Below, one piece after another: positions 25,354-36,628 of a stretch of 37,882 nucleotides of DNA. Position numbers and translations under genes: made by a program. Each line of letters opens with the position of its first letter. Position 1 is the first letter of the stretch. Under the pieces are notes generated by a model, which saw nothing but the letters and a program-made list of their open reading frames with translations, made no database searches and was not told the origin of the DNA. The stretch is from positions 1-37,882 of the forward strand of contig NZ_JAKZAI010000022.1 of assembly GCF_023156235.1 (NCBI RefSeq), in the 5' to 3' direction. Source of the DNA: Marinobacter goseongensis. GTDB taxonomy: Bacteria; Pseudomonadota; Gammaproteobacteria; Pseudomonadales; Oleiphilaceae.

Positions 25354-27999
25354 GTGGACCGAAGCGAGCTGGAATCCCGCATAAGCAACGACACTTCCCC
25401 GGTTAGTGCGGCCCGCGAGCTGCTGCGGGAGCGATATAATGCCGATGCGGAAGCTTTTCGCCAGGGGGCCGACGTGCGCTCCCTCGTCCATTCCAGAGCC
25501 GACACCGTCGACACCGTACTGCGCCTGATCTGGAACCGGTACCCGTTTGCCGCCTCCTCGGACATATCGCTGATTGCGGTCGGCGGCTACGGCCGCGGCG
25601 AGCTCCACCCCCACTCCGACATCGATTTGCTGATCCTGACCCGCAGCGGCATCCGCAAGGAGTGGCAGGAGGATCTCGGCGCCTTTATTACGCTGTTGTG
25701 GGACCTGAAGCTCGACATCGGCCACAGCGTGCGCAGCATTGACGAGAACAAGGCGGCTGCCCGCGAAGACATCACCATTCTGACCAACCTTCTGGAGACG
25801 CGGACCATCGCCGGGCCAGACGAGTTGCGGGAGATCCTCAGCGAGGAAGTTTACTCCGACGATGTCAGCTCCGATCGCGATTACTTCATCGCCAAACGGC
25901 AAGAACAGCAGCAGCGGCACCAGAAGTACGGCGACACCGAGTACAACCTGGAGCCCAACGTAAAAGGCTCCCCCGGTGCATTGCGGGACATCCAGACCAT
26001 TGGCTGGATTACCAAGCGGCACTTCGGACTGCAGAACATCGCCGACCTGACGCGCTTCTCCATACTCACCGAAGAAGAGCACCAGATTCTGTTCCAGGGC
26101 GAATCCTTCCTCTGGCGCCTGCGCTTTGGTCTCCAACTGATCGCCGATCGCAACGAGAACCGCCTGTTGTTCGATCACCAGCGGGCGTTGGCGGAAATGC
26201 TCGGCTATAAAGACGAGGGTAAGCGCCTGGGCGTGGAACTGATGATGCAGTCCTACTACCGCACGGTACTGGCATTGGCTGAGCTGGCCGACGTGATTCT
26301 GCAATACTACGACGAAGCCATTCTCGGCGCCGGCGAAGCCGGCGACATCCAGCCGCTGAACAAGCGTTTCCAGGTCCGCAACCTCTATATAGAGGCAGTG
26401 AACAACCAGGTGTTTGCCTACGCCCCTTACTCCATCATGGAAATCTTCGTGCTGATGGCCCAGCACCCGGAGATCAAGGGTATACGCGCCACCACCATTC
26501 GATCACTGCGAGCGCACCGGCACCTGATTGACGATGCTTTTCGCGGGGACCTGGCGGTCACCTCCCTGTTCATGGAACTGTTGCGGACGCCCCACGCCCT
26601 GGATCAGACGTTGTCTGCGATGAAAAAATACAACGTGCTGGGCCGTTATCTGCCGGAGTTCGGGCAGATCATCGGGCAAATGCAACACGATCTGTTCCAT
26701 ATCTATACGGTAGATGCCCACACCATGCGGGTGATACGCAACATGGTGCGACTGACCAGCCCGGAAGCCCGAACCGAATACCCGCTGGCCTCACGCCTTA
26801 TTCATCGACTGCCGAAGCTGGAAACTCTGTTTATCGCGGGCCTTTACCACGACGTTGCCAAAGGCCGCGGGGGCGATCATTCGGAGCTGGGAGCGATTGA
26901 TGCAGAAAACTTCTGCGAGCGGCACCATCTGAGCGCCCGGGATACCCAGCTGATTTCCTGGCTGGTGGAAAACCACCTGCTGATGTCCATGACCGCGCAG
27001 CGGAAGGACATTTCCGATCCCGACATCATCCACGCGTTTGCTCAGGCGGTGCCGAGCCAGGCGCACCTGGATTATCTTTATGTCCTGACGGTGTGCGACA
27101 TCAGCGCCACCAACCCCAAGCTCTGGAATACCTGGCGCGCATCGCTGTTGCGCCAGTTGTTTATCGAGACCAAGCGGGCGCTGCGACGGGGCACCGAGAC
27201 CCCGGTGGACCGCCAGGAGTGGGTGCAGGCAACCCAATCCGAGGCGCGGGAGATACTCCGTGCCCAGAACATGACGGATGAGCAGATCGACGGGATCTGG
27301 AACACCCTCGATGAGGACTATTTCCTGCAGGACTCCACGGTGGATATCGCCTGGCAGACCGCAGCCATCATCCGCCACGGTGACAACCCCGATCCGCTGG
27401 TGCTGATCCGCGACACCCGCGGCGGGCCCACCGACGGCTACTCACAGATCATCATCTACATGCGTGACCGGGTTGCGCTGTTTGCTGCGACCACTGCTGT
27501 GCTGGAACAACTGAACCTGAACATCGTGGACGCACGCATCAGCTCCGGTGAAAGCCCCTATTCGGTCAGCTCCTACGTGGTGCTGGACGAGAAAGGGAAG
27601 CCCCTTGGCATAGACCCGGCCCGCAAGGATCGTGTGCGCAAACGCCTGATCGAGGAACTGGACGACCCGGACGACTACCCGGACATTATCCACCGACGCA
27701 CACCACGGCAGCTCAAACACTTCGCCTTCCCCACCGAGGTGACACTGTCAAACGACACCATTAACCAACGCACGGTCATTGAAGTGATTACCCCCGATCG
27801 CCCCGGCCTGCTGGCCCGCGTCGGCCAGGTGCTGCTGGAACACCGGGTGCGACTGACCAACGCCAAGATCGCCACCCTCGGTGAGCGGGTGGAAGACGTA
27901 TTTTTCGTCACCGACGAGCAAGGTGAGCAGATCAGCGACCCCGCTGTCTGCCAGGCCCTGCAGGAAGATCTGCGTACAATGCTGGACGATAGCCAATGA
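25354..27999 (+). CDS. glnD: Bifunctional PII uridylyltransferase/uridylyl-removing enzyme GlnD
   Basis: Nitrogen sensor of 881 residues (E. coli 890) that adds or removes UMP on PII proteins according to glutamine. The nucleotidyltransferase site is GGYGRGELHPHSDIDLLIL (residues 77-95). The HD uridylyl-removing domain holds LYHDVAKGRGGDHSELGA (about 490-510). Two ACT domains, which bind glutamine, lie at about 700-780 and 805-881. The GTG start at 25354 directly abuts the map stop codon. It overlaps dapC by 4 bp. Confidence 0.97.
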   Translation: MDRSELESRISNDTSPVSAARELLRERYNADAEAFRQGADVRSLVHSRADTVDTVLRLIWNRYPFAASSDISLIAVGGYGRGELHPHSDIDLLILTRSGIRKEWQEDLGAFITLLWDLKLDIGHSVRSIDENKAAAREDITILTNLLETRTIAGPDELREILSEEVYSDDVSSDRDYFIAKRQEQQQRHQKYGDTEYNLEPNVKGSPGALRDIQTIGWITKRHFGLQNIADLTRFSILTEEEHQILFQGESFLWRLRFGLQLIADRNENRLLFDHQRALAEMLGYKDEGKRLGVELMMQSYYRTVLALAELADVILQYYDEAILGAGEAGDIQPLNKRFQVRNLYIEAVNNQVFAYAPYSIMEIFVLMAQHPEIKGIRATTIRSLRAHRHLIDDAFRGDLAVTSLFMELLRTPHALDQTLSAMKKYNVLGRYLPEFGQIIGQMQHDLFHIYTVDAHTMRVIRNMVRLTSPEARTEYPLASRLIHRLPKLETLFIAGLYHDVAKGRGGDHSELGAIDAENFCERHHLSARDTQLISWLVENHLLMSMTAQRKDISDPDIIHAFAQAVPSQAHLDYLYVLTVCDISATNPKLWNTWRASLLRQLFIETKRALRRGTETPVDRQEWVQATQSEAREILRAQNMTDEQIDGIWNTLDEDYFLQDSTVDIAWQTAAIIRHGDNPDPLVLIRDTRGGPTDGYSQIIIYMRDRVALFAATTAVLEQLNLNIVDARISSGESPYSVSSYVVLDEKGKPLGIDPARKDRVRKRLIEELDDPDDYPDIIHRRTPRQLKHFAFPTEVTLSNDTINQRTVIEVITPDRPGLLARVGQVLLEHRVRLTNAKIATLGERVEDVFFVTDEQGEQISDPAVCQALQEDLRTMLDDSQ

Positions 28000-29198
28000 A
28001 CCCCAATCTGGACCGACTGCACCCCTATCCGTTCGAAAAGCTGGCCAGGCTGAAAGCCGGTATCACCGCGCCGGACCACCTGCGATCCATCTCGCTCGGC
28101 ATTGGTGAACCCAAGCACCCGTCACCGGAATTTGTGAAGCAGGTGATCGCCAACAACCTGGACAAACTGGCCAACTACCCCACCACCAAGGGGCTGGATG
28201 AGCTGCGCGAAGCCATCAGCAACTGGGCCACCCGCCGCTTCGGACTGGCACCCGGCACCCTGAGCGCCAGCGATCACATCGTGCCGGTGAACGGTACCCG
28301 CGAGGCCATCTTCTCGTTGGTTCAGGCCGTGGTGGATGCGTCCGGGCCGGCCACCGTTGTCAGCCCGAATCCGTTCTATCAGGTATACGAGGGAGCGGCG
28401 TTCCTCGCGGGCGCAACGCCGGTGTACCTGCCCTGCGACGGTAGCAACGGCTTTATCCCGGACTTTGACCGGGTGCCCGAGTCTGTCTGGCGCGAGTGCC
28501 AGGTATTGTTCCTGTGTTCGCCGGGCAACCCCAGCGGCGCGATCATGCCGAGAGAGACCCTGATCCGGGTTATCGAGCTTGCCGACCGCTACGACTTTAT
28601 TGTGGCGTCAGACGAATGCTACTCCGAACTGTACCCGGACGAGACTCATCCGCCTGAGGGGCTGCTGCAGACCTGCGCTGCCATGGGGCGCGACGACTAC
28701 GCCCGTTGCGTGGTGTTCCACAGCCTGTCCAAGCGCAGCAACCTGCCCGGGTTGCGCTCCGGATTCGTGGCCGGCGATGCCGCGATTCTCAAAGGCTATC
28801 TGAAATACCGCACCTACCACGGCTGTGCTATGCCGATTCACAACCAGCTGGCCAGCATCGCCGCCTGGCAGGACGAGGACCACGTGCGGGAGAACCGCGC
28901 CGCCTACCGGGCGAAATTCGAAGCCGTGGTGCCCATCCTGCGGGAAGTGATGAACGTGGACTTCCCGGATGCCGGGTTTTACCTCTGGCCCGAGACCCCG
29001 ATGGACGACGAAACCTTTGCCCGTGAGCTCTCGGCGCAGCAGAACGTTCATGTGCTGCCGGGGCGTTACCTGTCCCGCACGGTGGATGGTCACAATCCGG
29101 GCGAGAACCGGGTGCGCATGGCGCTGGTCGCACCGCTGGAAGACTGCGTTGAGGCGGCCAGACGGATCGTCGACTTTGTTAGGGCAAATCAGGCATGA
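27996..29198 (+). CDS. dapC: Succinyldiaminopimelate transaminase
   Basis: PLP-dependent fold-type I aminotransferase of 400 residues in lysine/peptidoglycan precursor synthesis, converting N-succinyl-2-amino-6-ketopimelate. The start MNPNLDRLHPYPFEKLARL is typical of gammaproteobacterial DapC. LCSPGNPSGA, ASDECYSELY and the Schiff-base Lys in HSLSKRSNLPG are visible, with the final Arg region in NRVRMAL. The surrounding yffB, dapD and dapE support the assignment. ATGA overlaps link it to glnD upstream and yffB downstream. Confidence 0.94.
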   Translation: MNPNLDRLHPYPFEKLARLKAGITAPDHLRSISLGIGEPKHPSPEFVKQVIANNLDKLANYPTTKGLDELREAISNWATRRFGLAPGTLSASDHIVPVNGTREAIFSLVQAVVDASGPATVVSPNPFYQVYEGAAFLAGATPVYLPCDGSNGFIPDFDRVPESVWRECQVLFLCSPGNPSGAIMPRETLIRVIELADRYDFIVASDECYSELYPDETHPPEGLLQTCAAMGRDDYARCVVFHSLSKRSNLPGLRSGFVAGDAAILKGYLKYRTYHGCAMPIHNQLASIAAWQDEDHVRENRAAYRAKFEAVVPILREVMNVDFPDAGFYLWPETPMDDETFARELSAQQNVHVLPGRYLSRTVDGHNPGENRVRMALVAPLEDCVEAARRIVDFVRANQA

Positions 29199-29542
29199 AG
29201 ATTTACGGCATCAAAAACTGCGACACGGTGAAAAAGGCCCGAAAGTGGCTAGATGAGCAAGGCGTGGCCTACGAATTTCACGATTTCAAGAAAGACGGCC
29301 TGGATGACGCCACCCTGACCCGCTGGGAAGACGCGATCGGCTGGGACGCGCTGGTAAACCGCCGCGGCACCACCTGGCGCAAACTTCCGGATGAGGTTCG
29401 TGATACCATTAGCGCCCAGTCCGCCCGCGACATCATGCTGGACAACCCGTCAATCATCAAACGCCCCGTAGTCGAGCACCAGGGAAGCGTCAGTGTCGGG
29501 TTCAATGCCAGCGAGTGGGCCACCCGTTTCTCACACGAATAA
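29195..29542 (+). CDS. yffB: ArsC/Spx-family thioredoxin-fold protein YffB
   Basis: Small protein of 115 residues with the ArsC fold: MKIYGIKNCDTVKKARKWL, where C9 is the redox-type Cys, then DFKKDGLDDATLTRWEDAIG and KRPVVEHQG. Only one Cys sits in the active-site position, as in YffB. Its biochemical role is not well established; arsenate reduction is unlikely without ars neighbours. It regularly sits beside dap genes, and overlaps dapC here by 4 bp. Confidence 0.9.
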   Translation: MKIYGIKNCDTVKKARKWLDEQGVAYEFHDFKKDGLDDATLTRWEDAIGWDALVNRRGTTWRKLPDEVRDTISAQSARDIMLDNPSIIKRPVVEHQGSVSVGFNASEWATRFSHE

Positions 29543-29581
29543 CCCTCATACTTTCTTAAAGATCACAGGAGCAACCATCAG

Positions 29582-31733
<2,152 letters not shown>

Positions 31734-31755
31734 AGCGTTTGCGCCCGCCCTGCCC

Positions 31756-31974
31756 TCAATAATGCGGGGGTGGGGCTTCGTCTTCCTCTGCCTTGATGTT
31801 TGAGGGCGACACTTCCTTCAACTGCTTGTTCAGCTGCCGCTTTGCCTCCCACAGTTCGCGGATGTCCATTTCCTGCTTGGCGACCTGCTCGCTGAGGGTA
31901 TTTATGATGTCATCCTGAAACGCCAGGCGGGTCTCAAGCTCATCCATCCGTGCTTCCAGATCTTTGTTACTCAT
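31756..31974 (-). CDS. slyX: SlyX family protein
   Basis: Small coiled-coil protein of 72 residues: MSNKDLEARMDELETRLAFQDDIINTL, then QVAKQEMDIRELWEAKRQL and a short tail ending PPPHY, the typical SlyX ending. Function is unknown despite its wide presence. It converges with dapE, 22 bp apart. Confidence 0.93.
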   Translation of the reverse strand: MSNKDLEARMDELETRLAFQDDIINTLSEQVAKQEMDIRELWEAKRQLNKQLKEVSPSNIKAEEDEAPPPHY

Positions 31975-32020
31975 CAGTGCCGCTAACCCTGTAATTCATG
32001 TATCTGACTGGCCAGTTGCT

Positions 32021-32050
32021 TGGTCAGCACTCACCGTTATCTGGTATCAT
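32021..32050 (+). promoter_or_regulatory. Predicted promoter of the membrane cold-shock-domain gene
   Basis: TGGTCA (32021-32026), 18-bp spacer, TATCAT (32045-32050). The expected start near 32057 leaves a leader of about 125 bases with GC-rich inverted sequence (CCGG around 32107-32110 and 32133-32136). Long leaders are common in cold-shock mRNAs. Confidence 0.5.
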
Positions 32051-32180
32051 GCCGCTTTTGCCCGCCAAGGCCCGTCCATTTTTGGAAATTTTGGCGGTTT
32101 TCACCGGCCGGATGTGCGATTTTACCCGATATCCGGTTCTTTATCGTTAGCGTTAAATAAGTATGGAGAAATCTCAGTCA

Positions 32181-32705
32181 ATGCGTAATCCAGCCAAAGC
32201 GATCCTTGTTGCTCTTCTGATCGCCATCCCTGCACCGTTGATTCTTGCCATTTTGCTGTCGTTCACCCCGGAACCGCTGCGCTTGATCGCTGCCGGCCAG
32301 ACGCTTGAAGCGCTCGGCGCCACGCGCGGCATCGCCGCTTACATCATCGCCGTTGTGGTGTTCGGTATTGCCGGTTTTCTGACCGTGGCCATCGCCGCGC
32401 GACAGTCAGGTCAGCGCGCCGCGCGTCCTGCCCAGTCCCGCCCGTCCAACCAGGACTATGACGACGAAGACGACTTCGACGACACCAGCCCGGAAGGCGA
32501 CGAGGAAGGCACCGTTAAATGGTTTAACGTGAAGAAAGGGTTCGGCTTTATCGTTCGCGACAGTGGTGACGAGGTGTTTGTGCACTTCCGCGCCATCCGT
32601 GGTCGCGGCCGCCGCGTTCTTCGCCAGGGTCAGCTGGTTCGCTTCAGTGTGGTTGAAGCGGACAAGGGCCTGCAGGCTGACAATGTGTCGATCCTGAGCG
32701 ACTGA
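32181..32705 (+). CDS. Membrane-anchored cold-shock-domain protein
   Basis: Protein of about 174 residues combining two membrane helices (about 7-27 and 51-73), a linker with a strongly acidic block ([19 protein letters not shown]) and a C-terminal cold-shock domain (about 109-172). The CSD has [15 protein letters not shown] (RNP1 core KGFGFI) and DEVFVHF (RNP2), then [14 protein letters not shown], so nucleic-acid binding looks intact. The ATG at 32181 is chosen with GGAGAA ten bases upstream; an in-frame ATG at 32163 overlaps that site. The helices should tether the RNA-binding domain to the inner membrane, cytoplasmic side. Normal CspA proteins are about 70 residues without an anchor. Cold induction is not shown. 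Confidence 0.85.
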   Translation: MRNPAKAILVALLIAIPAPLILAILLSFTPEPLRLIAAGQTLEALGATRGIAAYIIAVVVFGIAGFLTVAIAARQSGQRAARPAQSRPSNQDYDDEDDFDDTSPEGDEEGTVKWFNVKKGFGFIVRDSGDEVFVHFRAIRGRGRRVLRQGQLVRFSVVEADKGLQADNVSILSD

Positions 32706-32718
32706 TCAGGGACACCGC

Positions 32719-32757
32719 CAAAAAAGGGGCGGCCGCTTGGCTGCCCCTTTTTTTATT
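32719..32757 (+). terminator. Intrinsic terminator after the cold-shock-domain gene
   Basis: AAAAAGGGGC and GCCCCTTTTT form a strong stem with an inner GGCC/GGCT part and a 4-base loop, followed by a T-run. The A and T tracts on both sides suggest it also stops leftward transcripts from 32802. Confidence 0.88.
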
Positions 32758-32801
32758 TCACTGATTTTCTTGTTTCACTGACACACCATCTGCGCTTCGG
32801 C

Positions 32802-33179
32802 TCAGTTCCACACCACAAGCTGCTCACCACGGCTGTCCAACCGCCACCACTTGTCGTCCTCCACCGGTTCACCCTCTTTCCAGTCTCCGGGGCTACATCG
32901 GACTTCCGTGTCCATCGCGCGCCAGGCACTGCGGGCGCACTCAAGATCTGTGTTCCAGGGCAGTGATTCCCCTTCCAGCACCACACAGGTAAAGCGCTTA
33001 CCGAAAGCCCCCGGGTAGAGACTGACCGTGACCGCTGTTTTCAGGTATTGACCCACGCCCTTGATGGCCTTTGTGTCTTCCAGCCCGTCCGCCAGCTCCA
33101 GCTGGTCCAGGTGATTGGACAACCACTCCGACACCGCCAGAGACTTCAGGTCACGAATGTATATTTCGAGATCCCTCAC
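32802..33179 (-). CDS. Uncharacterised 125-residue protein downstream of the Clp-like ATPase
   Basis: I recognise no family. The start is GTG at 33179, with a near-ideal AGGAGAA ribosome site 7-8 bases upstream, and the first 29 bp overlap the end of the Clp-like gene. There is no signal peptide or membrane helix. The N-terminal 40 residues (RDLEIYIRDLKSLAVSEWL) look helical; the middle (LKTAVTVSLYPGAFGKRFTCVVLEG) looks beta-rich; the C-terminus is acidic and Trp-rich (DDKWWRLDSRG). Two Cys and several Trp suggest a compact soluble domain. The overlap implies translational coupling and a shared function with the ATPase; a terminator follows. Confidence 0.72.
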   Translation of the reverse strand: MRDLEIYIRDLKSLAVSEWLSNHLDQLELADGLEDTKAIKGVGQYLKTAVTVSLYPGAFGKRFTCVVLEGESLPWNTDLECARSAWRAMDTEVRCSPGDWKEGEPVEDDKWWRLDSRGEQLVVWN

Positions 33180-34557
33180 CCGCTTTTTCTCCTACGTCAT
33201 GATCACAATGGACCACATAGTGAACCGCGCCGGGGCGCGCTGCAACCCAGCGCTCCAGTTCCTGACGCAGGTCGTCGAGGGTCAGGGTCCGGAGGCTTCC
33301 GGCGGCCTTGCGCTCGTGCCAGACGACTTCTGCAGCCGCGCGCTCCAGTTCGGTTTTGGCCAGATCGCTCTCCAGCTCGGCAATTGGTTCCTGGCGCGCC
33401 AGCGCCACCAGGCTTTGCCGGCGCAAGGTGTCGGCCTGGCCCGTCAGCGCCAGAGCCGCAGTGGGGCCGCGGCTGGCGAACAGGTTCAGGCGGGCAGCCG
33501 CCCGCTCCACCCATTGCAGCATGCCGCCGGGAGCCCCCACAGACTGGCTGTGACAACCCGCAGCATAGGCAATCACGCCATCGGACAAGCAGACATTCCA
33601 TTGTTTCTCGATGACAGGCTGATGAGCGGTCAGAATCGCTTTTTTCTGCAAGTATCCGCAGGCCGGCATATCAAACAGGTCCATCGAACGACCCAACCAT
33701 TGTTCCAGTTCCGCCACGGCTTCCGCGCCCCGGCTGGCTCCCGGCCCCAGCAACAACACCGGTCCCCGCCAGCCCTGGATCAACTGAGCCGCCAGACTAT
33801 CCCAGCGTCCCGCCAGAGTCAGCACCTCCGCCGGCGACACATTGTCCAGAATCAGCGCCGGCCAGTCCCTGCGGGGCACGTGGCTATCCGGAACCGCCGG
33901 GTGGTCATCGGCGGCCAGTTCGGATTCTCGGCGCAAATCGATCTCGACGTAGCCAGCGTCCAGACAGGGCAATAACGCCTGCAACCAAGCAGTCTTTCCC
34001 GTGCCACGATCACCCCGTAACCAGATCAGCGCCGAGGGCGATGCCGCCATGGTAATCGCCACGTCTTCTGCCAGGGCCAGCCAGCCCAGGTCACTGACCA
34101 CCACGGGCACCCGGTCATCGCCCGCGGCACTCTCGCTATGCCCGCTCCAGCCAGACAACGGCCAATCGCCAACCATCTCCAGTATCGACACGTAAGCTTT
34201 TTCCTGCAGGCGCTCTGCAGACAATGTGAGTGCACGCATCAACAGCGGCCAGTCCAACCAAGGCGCATCAGAGAGTTCCCGCGCGCAGGCGTACCAGTAC
34301 AGCAACTGGGACGAGAGCAGGCCCTCACCGCCGACCTCGGTCACAATGGGTTGTTCGCACTGAATGGTGCGCACCAGCTCATCCAGATCGACACCCCGGG
34401 CTTTGAGGAAGCCGGAAACTACGGGCTCGTCTTCAACCAGTGCCAACAGGAAGTCTTCAGCGGTGATCGCAAAACCACCGCGATGGGCAACGCTGTCCCG
34501 GGCGCGCTGCAAAGCGGTTTGACAAAGGGGGCTCAGGCATCCCTGCCAGTCATCCAT
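33151..34557 (-). CDS. ClpV/ClpB-like protein with N domain and one degenerate AAA+ module, no D2
   Basis: Protein of 468 residues. Residues 8-125 resemble a Clp N domain with two repeats (SPLCQTALQRARDSVAHRGG, AITAEDFLLALVED, LLSSQLLYWYACARE). Residues 155-360 resemble the first AAA+ ring (D1): Walker A GDRGTGKT at 182-189, a Walker B-like LILDN at 235-239 where Asp-Glu would be expected, and a small domain ending LQWVERAAARLNL, comparable with the AIDLIDEAAS region of ClpB. A short helical stretch (375-415) resembles a reduced M domain, and LTLDDLRQELERWVAARPG resembles the D1-D2 linker of ClpB/ClpV. The protein then ends, so D2 is absent. AAGGAGAT precedes the ATG. It lies 52 bp after manC. 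Function unknown; no type VI secretion genes are nearby. Confidence 0.78.
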   Translation of the reverse strand: MDDWQGCLSPLCQTALQRARDSVAHRGGFAITAEDFLLALVEDEPVVSGFLKARGVDLDELVRTIQCEQPIVTEVGGEGLLSSQLLYWYACARELSDAPWLDWPLLMRALTLSAERLQEKAYVSILEMVGDWPLSGWSGHSESAAGDDRVPVVVSDLGWLALAEDVAITMAASPSALIWLRGDRGTGKTAWLQALLPCLDAGYVEIDLRRESELAADDHPAVPDSHVPRRDWPALILDNVSPAEVLTLAGRWDSLAAQLIQGWRGPVLLLGPGASRGAEAVAELEQWLGRSMDLFDMPACGYLQKKAILTAHQPVIEKQWNVCLSDGVIAYAAGCHSQSVGAPGGMLQWVERAAARLNLFASRGPTAALALTGQADTLRRQSLVALARQEPIAELESDLAKTELERAAAEVVWHERKAAGSLRTLTLDDLRQELERWVAARPGAVHYVVHCDHDVGEKAGEGSRNIHS

Positions 34558-34609
34558 TCAGCATCTCCTTATGCGTGAGGCCGGCCCATCCTGAGCCGGA
34601 CGACTTTCA

Positions 34610-36016
34610 TTAAACTCGGTTGTAAGTGTCCTCGAAGCGGACAATGTCATCTTCGCCCAGATAGCTGCCGGTTTGCACTTCGATCAGCTCCAGGGGAATC
34701 ACACCGGGGTTGGTCAGGCGGTGAGTCACGCCCAGAGGGATATAGGTTGACTGGTCCTCGGTCAGCAGCAGGGTGTCCTCTCCCCGATTCACCGTGGCCG
34801 TGCCCTTGACCACCACCCAGTGCTCGGCCCGATGATGGTGTTTCTGCAAAGACAGGGAGGCACTGGGATTCACGGTAATGCGCTTCACCTGAAAGCGCTC
34901 GCCCATGGTAATGCCCTCGTAGGTGCCCCAGGGACGGTGCACTTTCTTGTGGAAGCGGTGTTCCAGACGGCCCTGAGCTTTCACCTGGGCAACCAGTTTC
35001 TTGACGTCCTGAACCCGGCGGCGATCGGCCACCAGAACCACGTCATCGGTTTCGACAATGACGTGATCGCTGACTCCAAGGGCGGCGATCAGGCGGCCCT
35101 CCGAGTGAATGTAGGAGCCGGATACGTCCTCGGTAATCACATCGCCGCGGCAGACGTTGCCATTCTCGTCCTGGGGCTGAATTTCCCAGAGGGCAGACCA
35201 GGAGCCGACATCAGACCAGCCGGCATCCAGCGGCACCACCACCGCATCGCGGGTTTTTTCCATCACGGCGTAATCGATGGAATCGTCCGGGCAGCTCTCG
35301 AAGGCGGTCTTGCCAACACGGGTAAAGTCGAGATCGGCGGTTTTCTGTTCCCAGGCGTCTCGGCACGCATTGAGCATGGCCGGGTTGTGGGCTTCCAGTT
35401 CCTGCAAGTAACGATCCGCCCGGAACAGGAACATACCGCTGTTCCAGAAGTAATCGCCCTCGGCCAGATAGCGCTCAGCGGTCACTTCGTCGGGCTTTTC
35501 CACGAAAGCGGCCACATCCTGGTAGCCACTGTGCCGGCCCCCCGCCTTGATGTATCCGTAACCGGTATGGGGTGCTGACGGCACCACCCCGAAGGTAACC
35601 AGCTTCCCGGCGCGGGCGGCCTCGGCGCCCTTTGCCACGGCCTCACGGAACGCCGTGAGGTTCTTCAGCACGTGATCCGACGGCATCACCAGTAACAGTT
35701 CTTCCGGATTCTCCTCTGCCGCCGCCAGGGCCGCCAGAGCGATGGCCGGTGCCGTGTTGCGGCCAACAGGCTCCAGTATGATACCCGCCGAGCGATCCGG
35801 CGCCTGGGCGTGCAGCTGCGCTGCCACCACGAAACGATGATCCTCATTGGTGATGGCCATCACCCGGGCGCTGCCATCCAGCGCCAGACCCCGATCGATG
35901 GTTTCCGCCAGCAGGGAATCGTCAGACACCACCGGCAGGAACTGTTTCGGATAAGCCTCCCGCGAGAGCGGCCAGAGACGTGTGCCTGAACCGCCAGAGA
36001 GAATCACTGCGAGCAT
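34610..36016 (-). CDS. manC: Mannose-1-phosphate guanylyltransferase/mannose-6-phosphate isomerase
   Basis: Bifunctional enzyme of 468 residues (ManC/AlgA/WbpW type) that makes GDP-mannose for polysaccharides. The N-terminal nucleotidyltransferase has LAVILSGGSGTRLWPLSREAYPKQFLP and FVEKPD. The C-terminal type II isomerase cupin starts at about 350 with VHRPWGTYEGI and contains SLSLQKHHHRAEHWVVVKGTATV (metal-binding residues). AAGGAAG precedes the ATG. No alginate or other polysaccharide genes are near, so the end product is unknown. It may be the first gene of an operon with the Clp-like gene. Confidence 0.95.
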   Translation of the reverse strand: MLAVILSGGSGTRLWPLSREAYPKQFLPVVSDDSLLAETIDRGLALDGSARVMAITNEDHRFVVAAQLHAQAPDRSAGIILEPVGRNTAPAIALAALAAAEENPEELLLVMPSDHVLKNLTAFREAVAKGAEAARAGKLVTFGVVPSAPHTGYGYIKAGGRHSGYQDVAAFVEKPDEVTAERYLAEGDYFWNSGMFLFRADRYLQELEAHNPAMLNACRDAWEQKTADLDFTRVGKTAFESCPDDSIDYAVMEKTRDAVVVPLDAGWSDVGSWSALWEIQPQDENGNVCRGDVITEDVSGSYIHSEGRLIAALGVSDHVIVETDDVVLVADRRRVQDVKKLVAQVKAQGRLEHRFHKKVHRPWGTYEGITMGERFQVKRITVNPSASLSLQKHHHRAEHWVVVKGTATVNRGEDTLLLTEDQSTYIPLGVTHRLTNPGVIPLELIEVQTGSYLGEDDIVRFEDTYNRV

Positions 36017-36122
36017 GGGGTCTTCCTTGGTTAACCAGTTGAGAATTGAACAATTTACAAATTTTAGCCTAAACCCGCCGGCTTTCCCATTGCAGCCCGT
36101 TCATGCCGGCCCGCACCTGGCC

Positions 36123-36563
36123 TTACCAGGTGCCGGTATTTTCCATGCTGGCCCAGGGTTCCTGCGGTGCCAACGCCTCACCTTTCTGCAACAACTCGAT
36201 GGAGATGCCATCGGGGGTGCGAATGAACGCCATATGCCCGTCACGGGGCGGTCGATTGATGGTGACACCGTTCGATCGCAGGTGTTCGCACAAGCCGTAG
36301 ATATCATCGACCCGATACGCCAGGTGCCCAAAATTGCGGCCGCCGCTGTACTCCTCCGGGTCCCAGTTATAGGTCAACTCGATCATCGGCGCCCGCTCTT
36401 CCCTGGCCCGCGCCTCGTCTTCCGGGGCAGCAAGAAACACCAGGGTGAAGCGCCCCTTCTCGCTGCTCTTGCGGCTGATTTCCTTCATGCCCAGCAGGTC
36501 GCAGAGAAAGTGCAGGGTCGCTTCCAGATTGCTGACCCGGATCATGGTGTGAAGATACTGCAT
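36123..36563 (-). CDS. gloA: Lactoylglutathione lyase (glyoxalase I)
   Basis: Metalloenzyme of 146 residues that converts the methylglyoxal-glutathione adduct to lactoylglutathione. The VOC fold repeats are visible: [19 protein letters not shown] with metal ligand H5, [15 protein letters not shown] (Glu), [15 protein letters not shown] (His) and [10 protein letters not shown] (Glu). The length and absence of extra loops fit the Ni-dependent E. coli type. AGGAGAA lies six bases before the ATG. It lies upstream of manC on the same strand, with 106 bp between. Confidence 0.95.
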   Translation of the reverse strand: MQYLHTMIRVSNLEATLHFLCDLLGMKEISRKSSEKGRFTLVFLAAPEDEARAREERAPMIELTYNWDPEEYSGGRNFGHLAYRVDDIYGLCEHLRSNGVTINRPPRDGHMAFIRTPDGISIELLQKGEALAPQEPWASMENTGTW

Positions 36564-36628
36564 GTCGATTCTCCTGAGTAAAGGCCCGGCATCGACGGCA
36601 AGGCCTGATCACCGCGTCGGTTTGGGTT

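Noticed and set aside
25069..26466. 465-codon minus-strand open frame opposite map and glnD
   Set aside because: Shadow of two strongly supported genes; no ribosome site or family features.
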